From assembly GCA_015680685.1 (NCBI GenBank), contig MNCI01035165.1, forward strand, positions 1 to 64,000: a DNA stretch of 64,000 bases. Reading direction: 5' to 3'. The notes below the pieces were generated by a model. It saw only the letters and a list, made by a program, of their open reading frames with translations. It had not been told where the DNA came from and did no database searches. This document shows positions 11,862-23,412 of the stretch, piece after piece (within the stretch, counting starts at the first letter, position 1; every line of letters begins with the position of its first letter). The translations under genes and the position numbers were made by a program. This DNA is from Gnetum montanum (Eukaryota; Streptophyta; Gnetopsida; Gnetales; Gnetaceae).

Positions 11862-13742
11862 CTGAATGAAAACTCATCCTTGAGTTTCTTACAAAATATT
11901 GGGAAGGTATGGGATTATTAACTAAATGAAAACTAACAGTGACATGGGATGACTCATAGTGCCTGGTGAACGGATCGTCAAACATATTACAACATTGGTG
12001 TTCATGCCCATTGTGGTGAATACTATACATAGATGACAACCAGGCCTTCATTCGACAGCTTGAAGAGAAAGAGAGGGAGAAAAGAAAATGAGGCATGTCG
12101 TTGCTAATGTTAGAAATGTGGACTTCGTTGTTTATCCATAGCCACAGTGATTAGCTTGTTCCTCACTTAATTGCTCTAGCTCCAGCTCATCCTGAGTGCT
12201 CGTTCTATCCCAGTCCATTGTTCATGTGATCACCATCTGCACATACAACGTAGTCATGAATTAGCAAGGATAGATAAGATATCATGTAGTTGATACCTTG
12301 CCTCGATATGAAGCGCATTGGTTGGGTTGTGGGTATGGCAGATACTGGGTTAGAGGTTTATGACTATTAACTATCCAAGGTGTAGGGGTAAGATAAGTAT
12401 GGAATGGAAAAATTTGTGATAGGACCCCCATGACTAAGAGCAAACCTCTGGTAGTGATAAGATGGAAAATTTTAAAGAACAAGACGGATAAGAGAAATAA
12501 CAATGGTGAAGCCAATAAAACAGAAACAAAAACGAATGTCATTGATGGTGGTGAATGAGAAATAGTTGATTGTGAGAAATGTTTAAGGGAAAGCGGTTAA
12601 CAATTGCACTAAAAAGGAATGCCAATGGGTCCTCCCCAAAGTAGGCTCATGCCCTTAATGCCCTAACAAACTCATAAATCAAAGAGTCTATAGGCTCTCG
12701 GAATGACATATGGGAACAATGGTTAAGAACTTACCGACAAGAGTTTACCGAAGAATAACAACGTGTCAACCAAGATATAGACTCATCATAAAACTGGCAA
12801 TGAGGTGGAATATGGGAAACAAAAGGGAAAGAGAGGAGATAATGGAATGGAATCCCAAAATTAAGATTGTGTAAAGTCCCTTGTGTAGTATGTGGTTAAG
12901 GTGACTTAATACAATTCAACCCAAATACAGATTCTAACTATCCACATCTAATGACCTTGCATCAACACATTTGACCAACCCATCCTCTTAAAGCAACAAG
13001 AATGCATCCATCAAGTCACCACCATTCCAAGGAGAGAAAGATAGAGCATCAGGAAGCGGGAAAGGGCCTTAGTTAGAGGGAACCTTCAGGCATGAGTAAC
13101 ATGTCTTTCCAGTGCCATAACCAGTGCTTGTAGCCCATATTTCATTATTATGTCTAAGGGGTGTGCTTTGAATTCTCACTAGGTTTTTTTTTTTTGCATG
13201 AGAACCACAGCATCCAAAGACTTATTTAGATTCATTCAACTTCCTGATATTTGGTTAATAGTGGAATAGCAGGAGACTTATGAAAAACATCCAAGTACCC
13301 AAGAGAATAGCCAACACAAGTGTGTTGAATCCCCTTGAAGTCATACCCTTTTCAATCCATTTGAATCTTTCCTTGGTTCAAAAAGTACTAGGCCACTAGT
13401 TCATTAATAAGTTTTCTTAGAAAAAGGGACAGTACACTTCCAACAAAGGGAGACCATGGAGTTGAACGGATGAATGGATGACATGGACTCACTGCTTGTT
13501 TTAGTAAAAGAAACCATATCTTAGTATCAACATTGAAAATCAAAAGTAAAAAACCAAACATTAACAATCAACACCATTATAATACAATCCACCATCATGA
13601 GCACTTATTGTATGATGAATGAAAGTAAATCAAATAAACAAAGAAATAGTAAACATGGTAATGATGGTATAAGACAAAAAATAAGTAGATATGAAAAAAT
13701 TTGTAAAACAAAAATACAAAAAGAGTTGAGGGCTTAAAATGA
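11862..13742 (-). other. Element C post-pol non-coding block
   Basis: These 1.9 kb lie between the end of integrase and the 3' LTR. Short open stretches exist on the minus strand, but none has a family signature or a convincing membrane-protein layout. Parts recur in element B (2226-4170), so it is a family feature. A Ty3 element of the Athila group may have an env-like ORF here; none is visible. Confidence 0.45.
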
Positions 13743-14960
13743 TTAGCATTGGTGGCCCTCTCCCTCATGACTGAGTTGGGAGGAGGAGATTCGAAATAAC
13801 GAACAGGGTTGTTCACCAATAGAGGTAGTATTGGTGTTGGCTATGCTAGGCTCATGGAAAGGTTTGGTTTGTTGAATATTGACCAACAATTTCTTATCTG
13901 AGTTTTTAGATTTGTAAATCATCATGGCTCCTAAAGGAAAAGTTACATGAATAAGATAAGGTCCTTCCCAAAGTGTTTGAAATTTAGTGCGTTGTGGCAC
14001 ATGTGTGGGATTCCAATAAAGAACCTTATTTCTTGATTAGTATTTAACTTTTCTAATTTTCAGGTTATGACGTCTTTTATTAAAGGTCTTATGTAATTCA
14101 TTAGATAATAGGGTGACTAATCGATTCTCATCTAGCAGGTTAAGGTTCAATAACTACTCTTTTTGTGCTAGATTAAGGTCAAGGTTGAGGTCACATGCCG
14201 TAGATAATGTACAAAGTTATGCTCAAATAGGAAGTGTTGGAAGTTTACTGTACACTAACTCATAGGGAGAGTAGCCTATAGGGAGTTTCCATGTGGAACA
14301 GTATGCCCATAGAGCATCGTTCAGCTTGGTGCTCCAATCTTGCCTATACTTGCTAATGGTTCACGTTAATATTTTCGTAATCTTCCTATTGGTGACTTTG
14401 ATTTGACCATTCTCTTGAGGATGATAAGGTGTAGTTAGCTTATGTTCCACTCCTAAGCATTGCATGAATTTTCAAAAATTTGCACCCATGAAGTGTGTAC
14501 CATTGTCAGAAATAAATGCACAAGGCACACTAAACTTGTTTACAATTTTTTGTTGAATAAATTGTGCAACAGTAGATGATGTGCAGTCCGTAACAGTAGC
14601 TACTTCTGCCCATTTTGTAAATTAGTTAACGACAATGATAATGTAAGCTTTTCCATTGGACATTCGTGTAATAGGCCTTGTAAAATCAATTCCCCATATG
14701 TCGAAGGGTTCTAAAGGTTGAATCCATGGTTGTGGACCCTCCATTCTAGCAGACATTCCCCCATCATGTTGGTAGTGCTCACATGATTAGACGAAATGAT
14801 GAGTGTCCTAGAATAATGTTGGCCAATAATATCCTGCAAGTAGGATTTTAATGGATGTTCATCTCCATGGGTAATGACACCCCACAATGGTCCTCATGAG
14901 TGTCTTGGAGAACTTGTAATTGATCTACATCGAGAACACACATCGAACCAAGCCATCGGG
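13743..14960 (-). pseudogene. Element C integrase
   Basis: Minus-strand reading shows the catalytic core of a retroviral-type integrase. WGIDF gives the first Asp (about 14700), ISDNGTHF the second (about 14510), and PYHPQENGQ carries the Glu (about 14420). The enzyme inserts the element cDNA into the chromosome. After the core, a C-terminal region at 13743-14000 reads LWEGPYLIHVTFP and LVNIQQTKPFHEP, typical of the tail of Ty3 integrases. Several stops interrupt it, including one a few residues after the second Asp (GANF*KFM) and one before WNPTHVPQRTKF. The zinc-binding N-terminus would be near 14.8-14.95 kb but is poorly preserved. Confidence 0.8.
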
Positions 14961-15197
14961 GCATACTTTATAAAGGTACCCATTGATTTTCATGAAATAC
15001 TTGGGTTAGTATAGAAATTGTTATTTCTTTTTAACATCAAGCTCTTGTGGTATTTTTTGTGTAAGGAGATAGGTAAGAATGCTACTATACTAATTTATCT
15101 CCATGGTTAATTGATTATTTACTACACCTACAAAGAGGAATTGATCAAGAAAGTGATCCAAATGTAGATATTCATCCTTTTTGTTGTCCCATTTTAA

Positions 15198-16626
15198 TCA
15201 AGATAAATGATCAGGGACAAAGTTCTCGGTGCCTTCACGATCTATCATCGTAAGATCAAACTCTTGTAAGATTACAAGCCATCGTATAAAGTGAGGACTC
15301 ATCATTGGTTTATTTAGTAGGAACCGAATTGCACTATGGTCTATGTGTACAAATACCATATAGCCTAATACATAGTGCCTAAACTTATCTAGTGCAAATA
15401 CTACAGTCATCAATTCCTTTTTTGTTGTGGTGTAGTTGAGTTGTGCACTAGCAATACTTTGACTTGTACAATGGATGTAATAAGGACATTTTTGGTCATC
15501 TAACTATGTAAGCACGGTGCCTAGAGCATAGTTCACATTCCTTGGTCCATTCAAAAGGCACGTCCTTTTTTGTTAGTTCAACCAATGATTTTGCAACCTT
15601 AGAAAAGTTCTCAATAAAGCATCTATAATAGCCAATGTGTCCAAGGAATGATCAGATGTCTTTTACAATTTCAAGTTGGTTCATGATTCCTTGGATGACC
15701 TTGATCTTTTCAAGATCTACCTCTATCCCTGTTTGTGAAATCTTATGCCCTAATACTACACCTTCTTGGACCATTAAATGGATTTTTTGCCAGTTGAGCC
15801 TTAAGTTGGTTTCAACACATTGTTTTAGTACTTACTCTAATTGGTCCAATGCTTGATCAAATTCTACTCCGTAGGTGGAGAAATCGTCCATGAAGACCTC
15901 TACACCATTCCCTATTTGCTGCTGAAAGATACTTAGAACCAAATTTTGAAACGTTACAAGAGAATTACACAAGCCAAACGACATCTATTTGTATGCAAAC
16001 ATTCCCCAAGGACTCGTAAATGTGATCTTGGCTTGGTCTTTTGGGGCTATATGAATTTGGTTGTATCCACTGTACCCATCCAAAAAACTATAGTAGCGAT
16101 GGTGTGCAGTGGTGTCTAAGACTTGGTTGACAAAAGGTAATGGAAAGTGGTCTTTGAATGTTTCCATGTTCGGTAGCCTGAAGTCTATATATACCCTCCA
16201 TTTACCTTCCTTTTTGGGCACAATGACTAATGGACTAACCCATTCGCTATCAGCAATGGGGTAGATGAACCCAACTTTTAGAAGCTGTTCAATTTCTTCC
16301 TTAACCACTTGCTTGAGCTTTGGGTTCAATCACCTTTGTGGTTGTCATTGAGGCTTCATGGAGGGATCAGTGTAAATTCTATGTTGGCATATCCTAGGGT
16401 CTATTCTAGTTAATTCGGCATATGACCAAGCAAAGGTTTTTGACCATTTTTTCATCATTTTCAGCAGTCTCTCTTTTTGTTGAGGAGCGAGCTTAGCATT
16501 AATAATTACCAATTTTCCATTTTTGAGAAATGTATACTCCATACCGATGGGCAAAAATTTTAACTCTAGGGGCTCTTGCTTAAAGTTATTAAGGGATTCC
16601 CAACTTCCCCTAGTTGATAGTTTCAA
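15198..16626 (-). pseudogene. Element C reverse transcriptase and RNase H
   Basis: The minus strand from 16626 first gives the connector before RT (LELKFLPIGMEYTFL, then TRIDPRICQHRIY). The RT palm follows at 16329-15985 with WVSPLVIVPKK, WRVYIDFRLPN, DHFPLPF and FLDGYSGYNQI. The catalytic FMDDF is at 15880-15894 in the same frame. RNase H is at 15413-15198, with MMTVVFALDKFRHYVLG and FVHIDHSAIRFLL, ending VPDHLS. Together these copy element RNA into DNA and degrade the template. A TAG follows MFAYK at 15985, just before the conserved SFGLCNS segment, and further stops occur between 15420 and 15640. The FLDGYSGYNQI and FMDDFSTYG forms are typical of Athila/Tat elements. Confidence 0.9.
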
Positions 16627-17075
16627 TGTCGAGACTTGGAAGTTGGCGATGGACTTGCTCTAATGTGTTTATGCTATCAATGTAAGTGCAAGTTAAACCC
16701 TCAATTGGTTCCATGCATATAGTTGAATTGTTCTCTTGGTTAGTTGTTAGCCACTGGGTGCCTTCTTGTCTTGTGGCTACTGCATACAGACATCTTTGTA
16801 TGTGAGTTACTTGTGCACATTAGTTGCATGCAGACAATGTTAAACGTTGTATAAACCAGGACTTTTGCACGCAATTACACCCTATGTCACTGTATGCAAT
16901 GCATGGAACTTTCTTCTTCTTAATCTTTTCGAATACATTTTCCTTTGATATTTCTAGGGAAATCACGTATTCCTAGGCTTGCATTAATTGTGCTTAGCCA
17001 TGCCCTTCCCATTATGATTGGGAAGTCCCCCTTATAGTTGTTGACTTGAATCACTAGGAAATTGGCTAGATACGA

Positions 17076-17330
17076 TCATCCACAAATAGCGGTGACAATG
17101 TCTTTCATTAGTCCTAATGGGACAGTAATGGACTGGTCAGCCAACTCTAAACAAATGTTGCTCTTTTTTAATGAAGTTAGGTTCCAGGATTTATACATTT
17201 CTTGAGAGATTAAGTTGACACTAGAACTTGAATCCGAAAGAGCCTTGCAAGGTTCATTCCTCGCAATTTGTAAATATATAAGAGGACTCCCAGGATCAGA
17301 GAATTTCCTAGGAAGATGACCAACCTTCAT
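17076..17330 (-). pseudogene. Element C aspartic protease
   Basis: The reading NEPCKALSDSSSSVNLIS is followed by YKSWNLTSLKKSNICLELAD and QSITVPLGLMKDIV. This is the usual layout of the Athila-type polyprotein protease, where the active-site triplet is D-S/T-G-A. Here the glycine is Ser (D-S-S-S), so the enzyme would probably be inactive even without stops. The protease normally cuts the gag-pol polyprotein. About 450 bp of degenerate sequence separate it from the RT connector. Confidence 0.75.
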
Positions 17331-17350
17331 TCAATCAGTAATAGCATGCA

Positions 17351-17748
17351 TTAACATGATCGTGTACATTGAATGTGGCCTTTTTGAAGTTTTGAATGAT
17401 GGTGAGTCCTTTGGAGAGTTAGCCACTTGTGACTACAAAGACTTGGTTGGACTATCGGTCCTAAAGAAAGGTCTCTTCCTTGTAAGGTTATCCAAACCAG
17501 TAGTAGGATGAGGATTAATAGCCCTGTAGCATTACGTTGCTGCGGCTGGGTAGGGAGCTCACCCTGCATAGTTGGAGTAAGTGGTAATGGAGTTAAGGGT
17601 GGAAGAGATGCAGCCGGATGAGAAGGATGGTATGTTTGTGGAATATCACCCCTAGGAGGAGTCCTATAATACTCATGGGCTTGGTAGTGAGGTTGGAGAG
17701 TAACATGACTAGTGGAGTCATGTGGAGAGATTGGTTGCTGCACATAGT
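17351..17748 (-). pseudogene. Element C gag-protease linker, part after element D
   Basis: An open Pro/His/Thr-rich stretch (LQPHYQAHEYYRTPPRG, HPAASLPPLTPLPLTP) resembles the linker of element B at 4188-4881. It is interrupted by element D exactly after the TSD ATAGT. If D and one TSD are removed, the frame YVQQPISPHD continues rightward into 26976 and beyond, which supports the nesting call. It has no catalytic motif. Confidence 0.6.
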
Positions 17749-19168
17749 TGAAACACCACAAAAATTTTGGCTAACACTTGTAGACAGAAATTGAGCTAAG
17801 TCATGTTGGTCCCCAACATGACCAAGTTTGAAAGCCTCAAAAACAACATCAAACAAAGCATAATTGAACAAGAAAGAGTTTCCTGGGACCCACAGGTGAC
17901 TACATCAGCATCTGACATTAGGAATTTCATGTTTTTGGTTCAAAATACTTGGGTTTGACCAAGTATATGCTTTGCACACCTTGGTGTACGTTGGCCAGCG
18001 TACAGCCTAGCGTATGGCAACTTTTGGGCCCAAAAAATGAGCCATAACATGCCAAAATTGAGTGTCTAGACCCCCCATGACCTTTCCCAAGGTCCCCAGT
18101 GGCTCCTGGTTTCTTGAAAATTCAATTTTGGGTCCTAAATGGTGCAATTTCATGTGTATACGCTGGGCACACCTTGGTGTACGCTGGCCAACGTACAGCC
18201 CAGCGTACACCACCAAAAATGGCCCAAAACAGGCACTAAAGAGCAAGATTTTCACCTGAAATTGACTCCTGGAGGTAGGGCAACTGTTCGGCATCATCAT
18301 AAGCACCTAAAAATCAAGTTTTGACCTTGAAATGATGCATTTTTATGTGTGTACGCTGGGTACATCTTGCTGTACGCTGGCCAACGTATACCACCAAGAA
18401 CAGGGCAAATCAGGCACTTTTGGAAAAATTTTTAGCATGAAATTGATTCTCAAGACATGGAAAACAATCCTACAGGGTCACAGGCTTCAAAAAATTCATT
18501 TTTGGGCTTCCAACAGGCCATTTTTCACTTGTTTACGTTGAGCACACCTTGGTATATGCTGTACAGTTGTAACGTATCTTGCACTTGGTCAACGCACCAC
18601 CTGTCTCCTGATCTGAATTTTTCTCACCTCACAGCCACTCATCTCCTTCTAGATCTGAATCTAACACCCAAGATCTCATAAAAACCCTAATTTTTCACTA
18701 GATCAGGGTTGGAAATTTTTACAAAGAGACACAAAAAACTGGAATCTGTGACACTTAGGAGATCTGGGCATCAACCTCTGTACATTGGGCATCAGACTTG
18801 GATGCTGCATTTCCATGCAATCCAAAACCTACATCTTCCAACACCCATCATAACCCACCAGGGCTAAACATCTGCCTTGTGATCAATCCACAACTATGTT
18901 CTGACCGGTGCACACTATAATCATTTTTCAATACGAAACAGTTTACATTTTGCCCATATTTATTGTAGTTTTCTTTATTTTTCCAGTTTACGTTTACATT
19001 CCTGTTTACGTTATTGTGCTTGTTTACATTATGGTTTATGTTTAATGTGCATCGTTTAAGTATAACCCAATGCATTGCAAAGTGCGTATGTTGGGGAAGT
19101 CCTCATTTGATCTGCGTGCGGACCATTCCAGGCACTCTGCCTTCGTCCATTCCAGCTTGCCCTCAAGC
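17749..19168 (+). repeat. Element D 5' LTR (ends in an assembly gap)
   Basis: This matches the right LTR from TGAAA.ACCACAAAAATTTTGG up to CCAGCTTGCCCTCAAGC, where an N at 19169 interrupts. The last ~85 bp of the LTR (seen at 26886-26970) and the primer site are missing. It holds two copies of a 193-bp unit (phase marked by GCACACCTTGGTG at 17974 and 18167), against four in the right LTR. From about 18330 to 19095 the two LTRs look almost identical, while the last ~60 bp before the N differ more. Confidence 0.88.
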
Positions 19169-19179
19169 NCAGCCTTTAA

Positions 19180-19440
19180 CTGTAGATCTGCATCCTGTGA
19201 CTGCAGATCTGCACCTTGCGATTACAGATCTGCACCCTGCGACTGCAGATCTATGTCCCATTCCACTAGATCTACGCTCAAACACTATAGATTTGCATTT
19301 TCTACCCTCTGTGACTGCAGATCTGCACCCTGTGACTGCAGATCTATGCCCTGTGACTACAGATCTGCACCCTACGACTGCAGATCTACACCCTGTGGCT
19401 ACAGATCTATGCTCCAACATTACAGATTTGTGTTTTGCTC
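19180..19440 (+). repeat. 21-bp tandem array with CTGCAGATCT cores
   Basis: The unit is close to CTGCACCCTGTGACTGCAGAT, with roughly a dozen copies, some degenerate (for example the A/T-rich copy near 19290). Because 21 is a multiple of three, the array is open in several frames and gives a spurious CDCRSAP-type peptide. It begins right after the N at 19169, which probably marks a collapsed or unresolved part of the array. Confidence 0.85.
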
Positions 19441-19558
19441 TCTCAGATATGCGCAACATCCAGCGTTCATACGCTACCACCACTGTGTATACATTGCCAC
19501 CTATACACTGTTCCAACACTTAGCCAAATTTTCTCCTGTTTACGTTGTACACGCTAGA

Positions 19559-19864
19559 CACTTAGAAAAATTTTCAGTGTTCACACGCTGGACACTTAGA
19601 AAAATTTTTAGTGTTCACACGTTGGACACTTAGAAAAATTTTCAGTGTTCACACGCTAGACACTTAGAAAAATTTTTAGTGTTTGCACGTTGGACACTTA
19701 GAAAAATTTTCAATGTTCACACTTTGGACACTTAGAAAAATTTTTAGTGTTTGCATGTTGGACAATTAGAAAAATTTTTAGTGTTCACACGCTGGACACT
19801 TAGAAAAATTTTTAGTGTTTGCACGCTGGACACTTAGAAAAATTTTCAGTGTTCACATGCTGCA
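19559..19864 (+). repeat. 34-bp tandem array, nine copies, with 68-bp higher-order period
   Basis: Nine units of exactly 34 bp start with CACTTAGAAAAATTTT (306 bp in total). Units mostly alternate between a type with TTTTCAGTGTTCACACG and one with TTTTTAGTGTTTGCACG, which implies amplification in pairs. It lies in the D leader between the 5' LTR and gag. Confidence 0.9.
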
Positions 19865-19938
19865 CACACTACACACTTAGCCCGAAACACACTTGAAACT
19901 TGTTAGCCAGCCTGTACGCTACCCCATCACACATCACC

Positions 19939-22094
19939 ATGGAGTCATCTCAAAACTCTAACACATGCACCTTCGTAATCCTCACACAGGAACAATATAA
20001 CTTTAGTTATGTGAAGATTCAGGCCAACCTTCCCCTTGACACCACAGAACAGGAGGCAAAACGAAACTTCGAGTGCATATACATGGGAGGTCATGAATTC
20101 ATCCCCTCTGTATATGATATCATCCCCCTTTTTGAGCCTCATCACCGACTCATCTCTCAGCTCCTTCTGGCAAGGAGCCAAAACACATGGCGATCCACTG
20201 AGGAGTCCCAAAACCAACATGATGTAGATGACTTCGAGGCACAATCTAAACCTGAGGATTCATACCACACCCTCAGTCCCCATGCCCATGTTAACCCATT
20301 GTTCAACTCACGCGTGGGACAGATGATTCATCTTCATCCATCAATGAGCACACAAGCACTAGTATCCCAACAGATATTACCCACGTCCATCTCCACCCAG
20401 TACATTCCACCAGTGCAAACACATGGGGTCACTTTCCTTACATCGGCCCCACACATTCAGGGTGTCACCCCACAGTTAGTGGATAGACAAGAAACCACAT
20501 CCCTTGTTCAACAACCCACTTACTTTAGTCCGTCACACCCTGCAATCCCAACTCCGAACATTGCTCCATAGCAACAAATGACAGCCCAACAGTCTCTTCA
20601 ACCAACTAATTTGCCTACCTCTCAAGAGTGAGTAGAAGCAAAATAATGGATACAAGCGTTAGCTGACGAGGTAAAGCACCTCAAAACCGCCAATACCGAA
20701 GCAGTTAAAGTATTGGACTTCTACCACGATGATCCAATTAGCTCTTTAGTGCCACTGTTAGCTTTACCCAAGGGAATCAGACTGCCCCAGTTAACCAAGT
20801 ACAATGGGAAGGGAGACCCGAACGCTCACTTAGTCATGTTTTGATCAGAAACTCTATTGCTTCAAGCTTGGCCCCACGCAATCCTACGCATGTTTGCTAT
20901 GTCCTTAATAGGCATAGCCTTAGATTGGTACTGAGCCTTGCCTAGTAACTCCATATCCTCTTTGGAGGATCTCTTACACCAATTCGTTACCAGGTTTAAA
21001 TATATCCTGAAGCCTAAAGAAACACTAGACACTCTGATACAGGTGAAACAAGTGCCACTAAAGCCTGTGTAGAAGTTCATTCAATGATGGAGCGTAGCCC
21101 TTAATGAACTTCATGAGCCCATCCCTGAAACGTATTTTCTTACGATTTTGAAGGGAGCCGTGAATGACTTTGTTAAGTCAAAACTGTACTACCTAAACGC
21201 TCAAACGTTGAGCCAAGTTTTCACGCAGATCAAGAACATTGAACAAGCTGCACAAGCTAGTAATGATCCCGCCTATGTGGCTTACAAGAACCAACACGTT
21301 GCCAAACAACAGACAACAATGGAAACTATAGCCACAAGCACAAAAACAACAAACACCAGTACCAACCAACCTTCAATGACAAGGGCCACTCTAAGCCCAA
21401 CTTTCAGCGTAAAGATCACTCTAAGTATACGCTGCTACCCACATGACCCTCTGAACTACTAGAGCAACTCCTCAAAACCGGGCAAATCCAATACAAACAA
21501 GTAGCAGAGAATGCCCACCGAAGACACGACAGGTACTATGAGCTACTGAGGAACCCCACCTTAGCAGCACCAAACGAGCCCCCGGTTCCACGAAATTTCA
21601 AGTTAGACCAATTCTGTCACTACCACCAGATGTCCAGCCACAACATCGACACCTGCCATGCGTTACAAGATGATCTACAAGCAATGATAGGACAGGGCCA
21701 ACTGAACATCAACACCCTGAATCAACCCAGCACAGATGATGCCTCCTATGTCATAAACTCCATTGGCATAGATAGTAAGCCTAAACCTGTGTGGAAACCT
21801 TTTGTGATATGTGTGCCTCCTAGCAAGGCAACGATCCCCTCTACCTCTATGAGCAAGAGGCCTCCCATCATCATCAAGGTGCCACCTAGAGCACTGGTGA
21901 CACCTTTCGTGGTCGAAGTACCACCACCTCACACGTCCGCTAAGAAGTTAAACTGGCAAGATCCAATGCAATCTCGAGCACCGAAGACACCCTTTGCAGT
22001 TAAAATATCACCACAGTCATCCGCTAAGACATTAAATTGGCACGATGCACCAACGACAACAGCAAACAAACCTTTCGTTATCAAGCTACCATAA
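19939..22094 (+). pseudogene. Element D gag (capsid, decayed)
   Basis: I place the start at ATGGAGTCATCTC (19939), which opens the conserved-looking part. The first section (to a TAG at 20569) has no domain I recognise. The capsid domain follows in the same frame at about 20770-21300, with PQLTKYNGKGDPNAHLVMF, SSLEDLLHQFVTRFK and ETYFLTILKGAVNDFV. A frameshift near 21310-21390 moves the C-terminus to another frame. That part has QFCHYHQMSSHNIDTCHAL at about 21610, a Cys/His knuckle of the C-x2-H-x6-H-x4-C type, then Pro-rich repeats around AKTLNWHD and PFVIKLP. Stops include TGA in ALDWY*ALPS and TAG/TGA in KPV*KFIQ*WS. Gag forms the particle that packages element RNA. Confidence 0.8.
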
Positions 22095-22379
22095 CAAGCT
22101 ACTCAAACACCAACGACTGCTCCCAAACTACCATTTGTCATAAAGGTACCACCACATGATGGCCCCTCACCTACCTAGAGCCCAACCGTAGGCAATGTCT
22201 AAACCTCTTCTCCCTCAGGAGTCAACCTTGCCAACAAAACGGGTAAGCCTACGAAATGGCAGTAGAAGAGGACAAATGAACAATGAACACCCACAACCGA
22301 AGCAAAGGCCACACCTAGTACACAACAACTGAACGCTGGGGGCCCTGCCCCTAATCCCAAACAAACCAGGCCCAAGCCC

Positions 22380-22997
22380 TTGACCCATACAGAGGCAACC
22401 AACAAAACGGCAAATAACACAGACTTTGTAGCTACACTGGCCCAGGTGAAACAAATGCTCAAACAAAAGAACACAACCATGAGCTTGTACGACCTGGTCA
22501 TGACATCACCGAATCATCGTGAAGCCTTAGCGCAAATGTTAGCATCCATTCCTATTATAGAGGACATCCCTGCTAACATGGGATCCATTTGTGCAATGAT
22601 TTCACAACACACACCACAAGGATTGGGTTCAAACACCTTAGCCTTTTGTGACCATGCAGTTAAAGTCAACCCCAAACGAGGGGAGGTTACAACAGCTCCA
22701 TTGTCAATTAGCATACGTGTTGGGAAATGTACCATTCGCAAAGTGCACGTTGATGATGGCGTGGCAACAAACATAGTTCTATACTCTGTCATCGACAAAC
22801 TAGGCATGGCAGACAAGATCATGCCAACAAAAATCATGTGTTTAAAATCCTTCAATAGATCACGTGTCACAGTTAAGGGCACAATCAACTTAGCCTTTGT
22901 GGCAGGAGAACAATTCCCCACTAGCACGGAATTCACTGTCATAGAAGAGATGCCAAGTTTCAACATGATTCTTGGCAGACCTTGGCTAGCCCAATAA
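22380..22997 (+). pseudogene. Element D aspartic protease region
   Basis: An open frame of 205 codons reads LGSNTLAFCDHAVKVNP, then IRKVHVDDGVATNIVLYSVI, and ends with SFNMILGRPWLAQ. The final ILGRPWL and the hydrophobic lead into an Asp-containing turn are typical of retrotransposon proteases of the Athila/Tat branch. The active-site triplet, normally D-S/N/T-G, is D-D-G here. A short linked tail continues to about 23100 and then coding signal stops. No RT follows. The frame matches that of the gag C-terminus (21630-22094), so gag and protease were once one polyprotein. Confidence 0.75.
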
Positions 22998-23412
22998 CGA
23001 GCCGTTTCCTCACCAATAGATCAAGAAATCCACCTTCCATACGAAGGTGGAAAAGTCATCATACAACATAGACATGTCATAGGTCTTGAAAGAGGAGCCT
23101 CTTGATGCAACACACACGGTAACACACGCAACACCTAGAGCCAAAACGCCTGGACAAGTGGCAACCAACACAGTACTTAGAGCTAAAATGCCTGAACAAG
23201 AGGCAAAAACTATAAGCCTCCCAGCGGAGCCCAAGCCTAAAAAGCTCCCAAAACCACATCCGGTCAGGAGACAACCACACAATCAAAGCGCCCCTGCGGC
23301 CAAAAACAAGCCGAATCTCCGCACACTCTTCACCTTCTTTCGCGGTGCATATGTTACATTCGTTTGTATTGTATTAGCTTACGCGTTCTTTCATGGCCCG
23401 AAAAGGCCTTAA

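Noticed and set aside
18007-18306. ORFs shared between the D LTRs (also at 25670-26023)
   Set aside because: They follow the 193-bp LTR units and change with unit number; no conserved protein.
19070-19633. Plus- and minus-strand ORFs with CDCRSAP-type repeats
   Set aside because: They are translations of the 21-bp tandem array, open on both strands because 21 is a multiple of three. No start, domain or neighbour supports a protein.
22199-22501. Minus-strand ORF with Cys/Val/Leu-rich, membrane-like product
   Set aside because: Antisense shadow of the Pro/Thr/Lys-rich gag-protease linker of element D.
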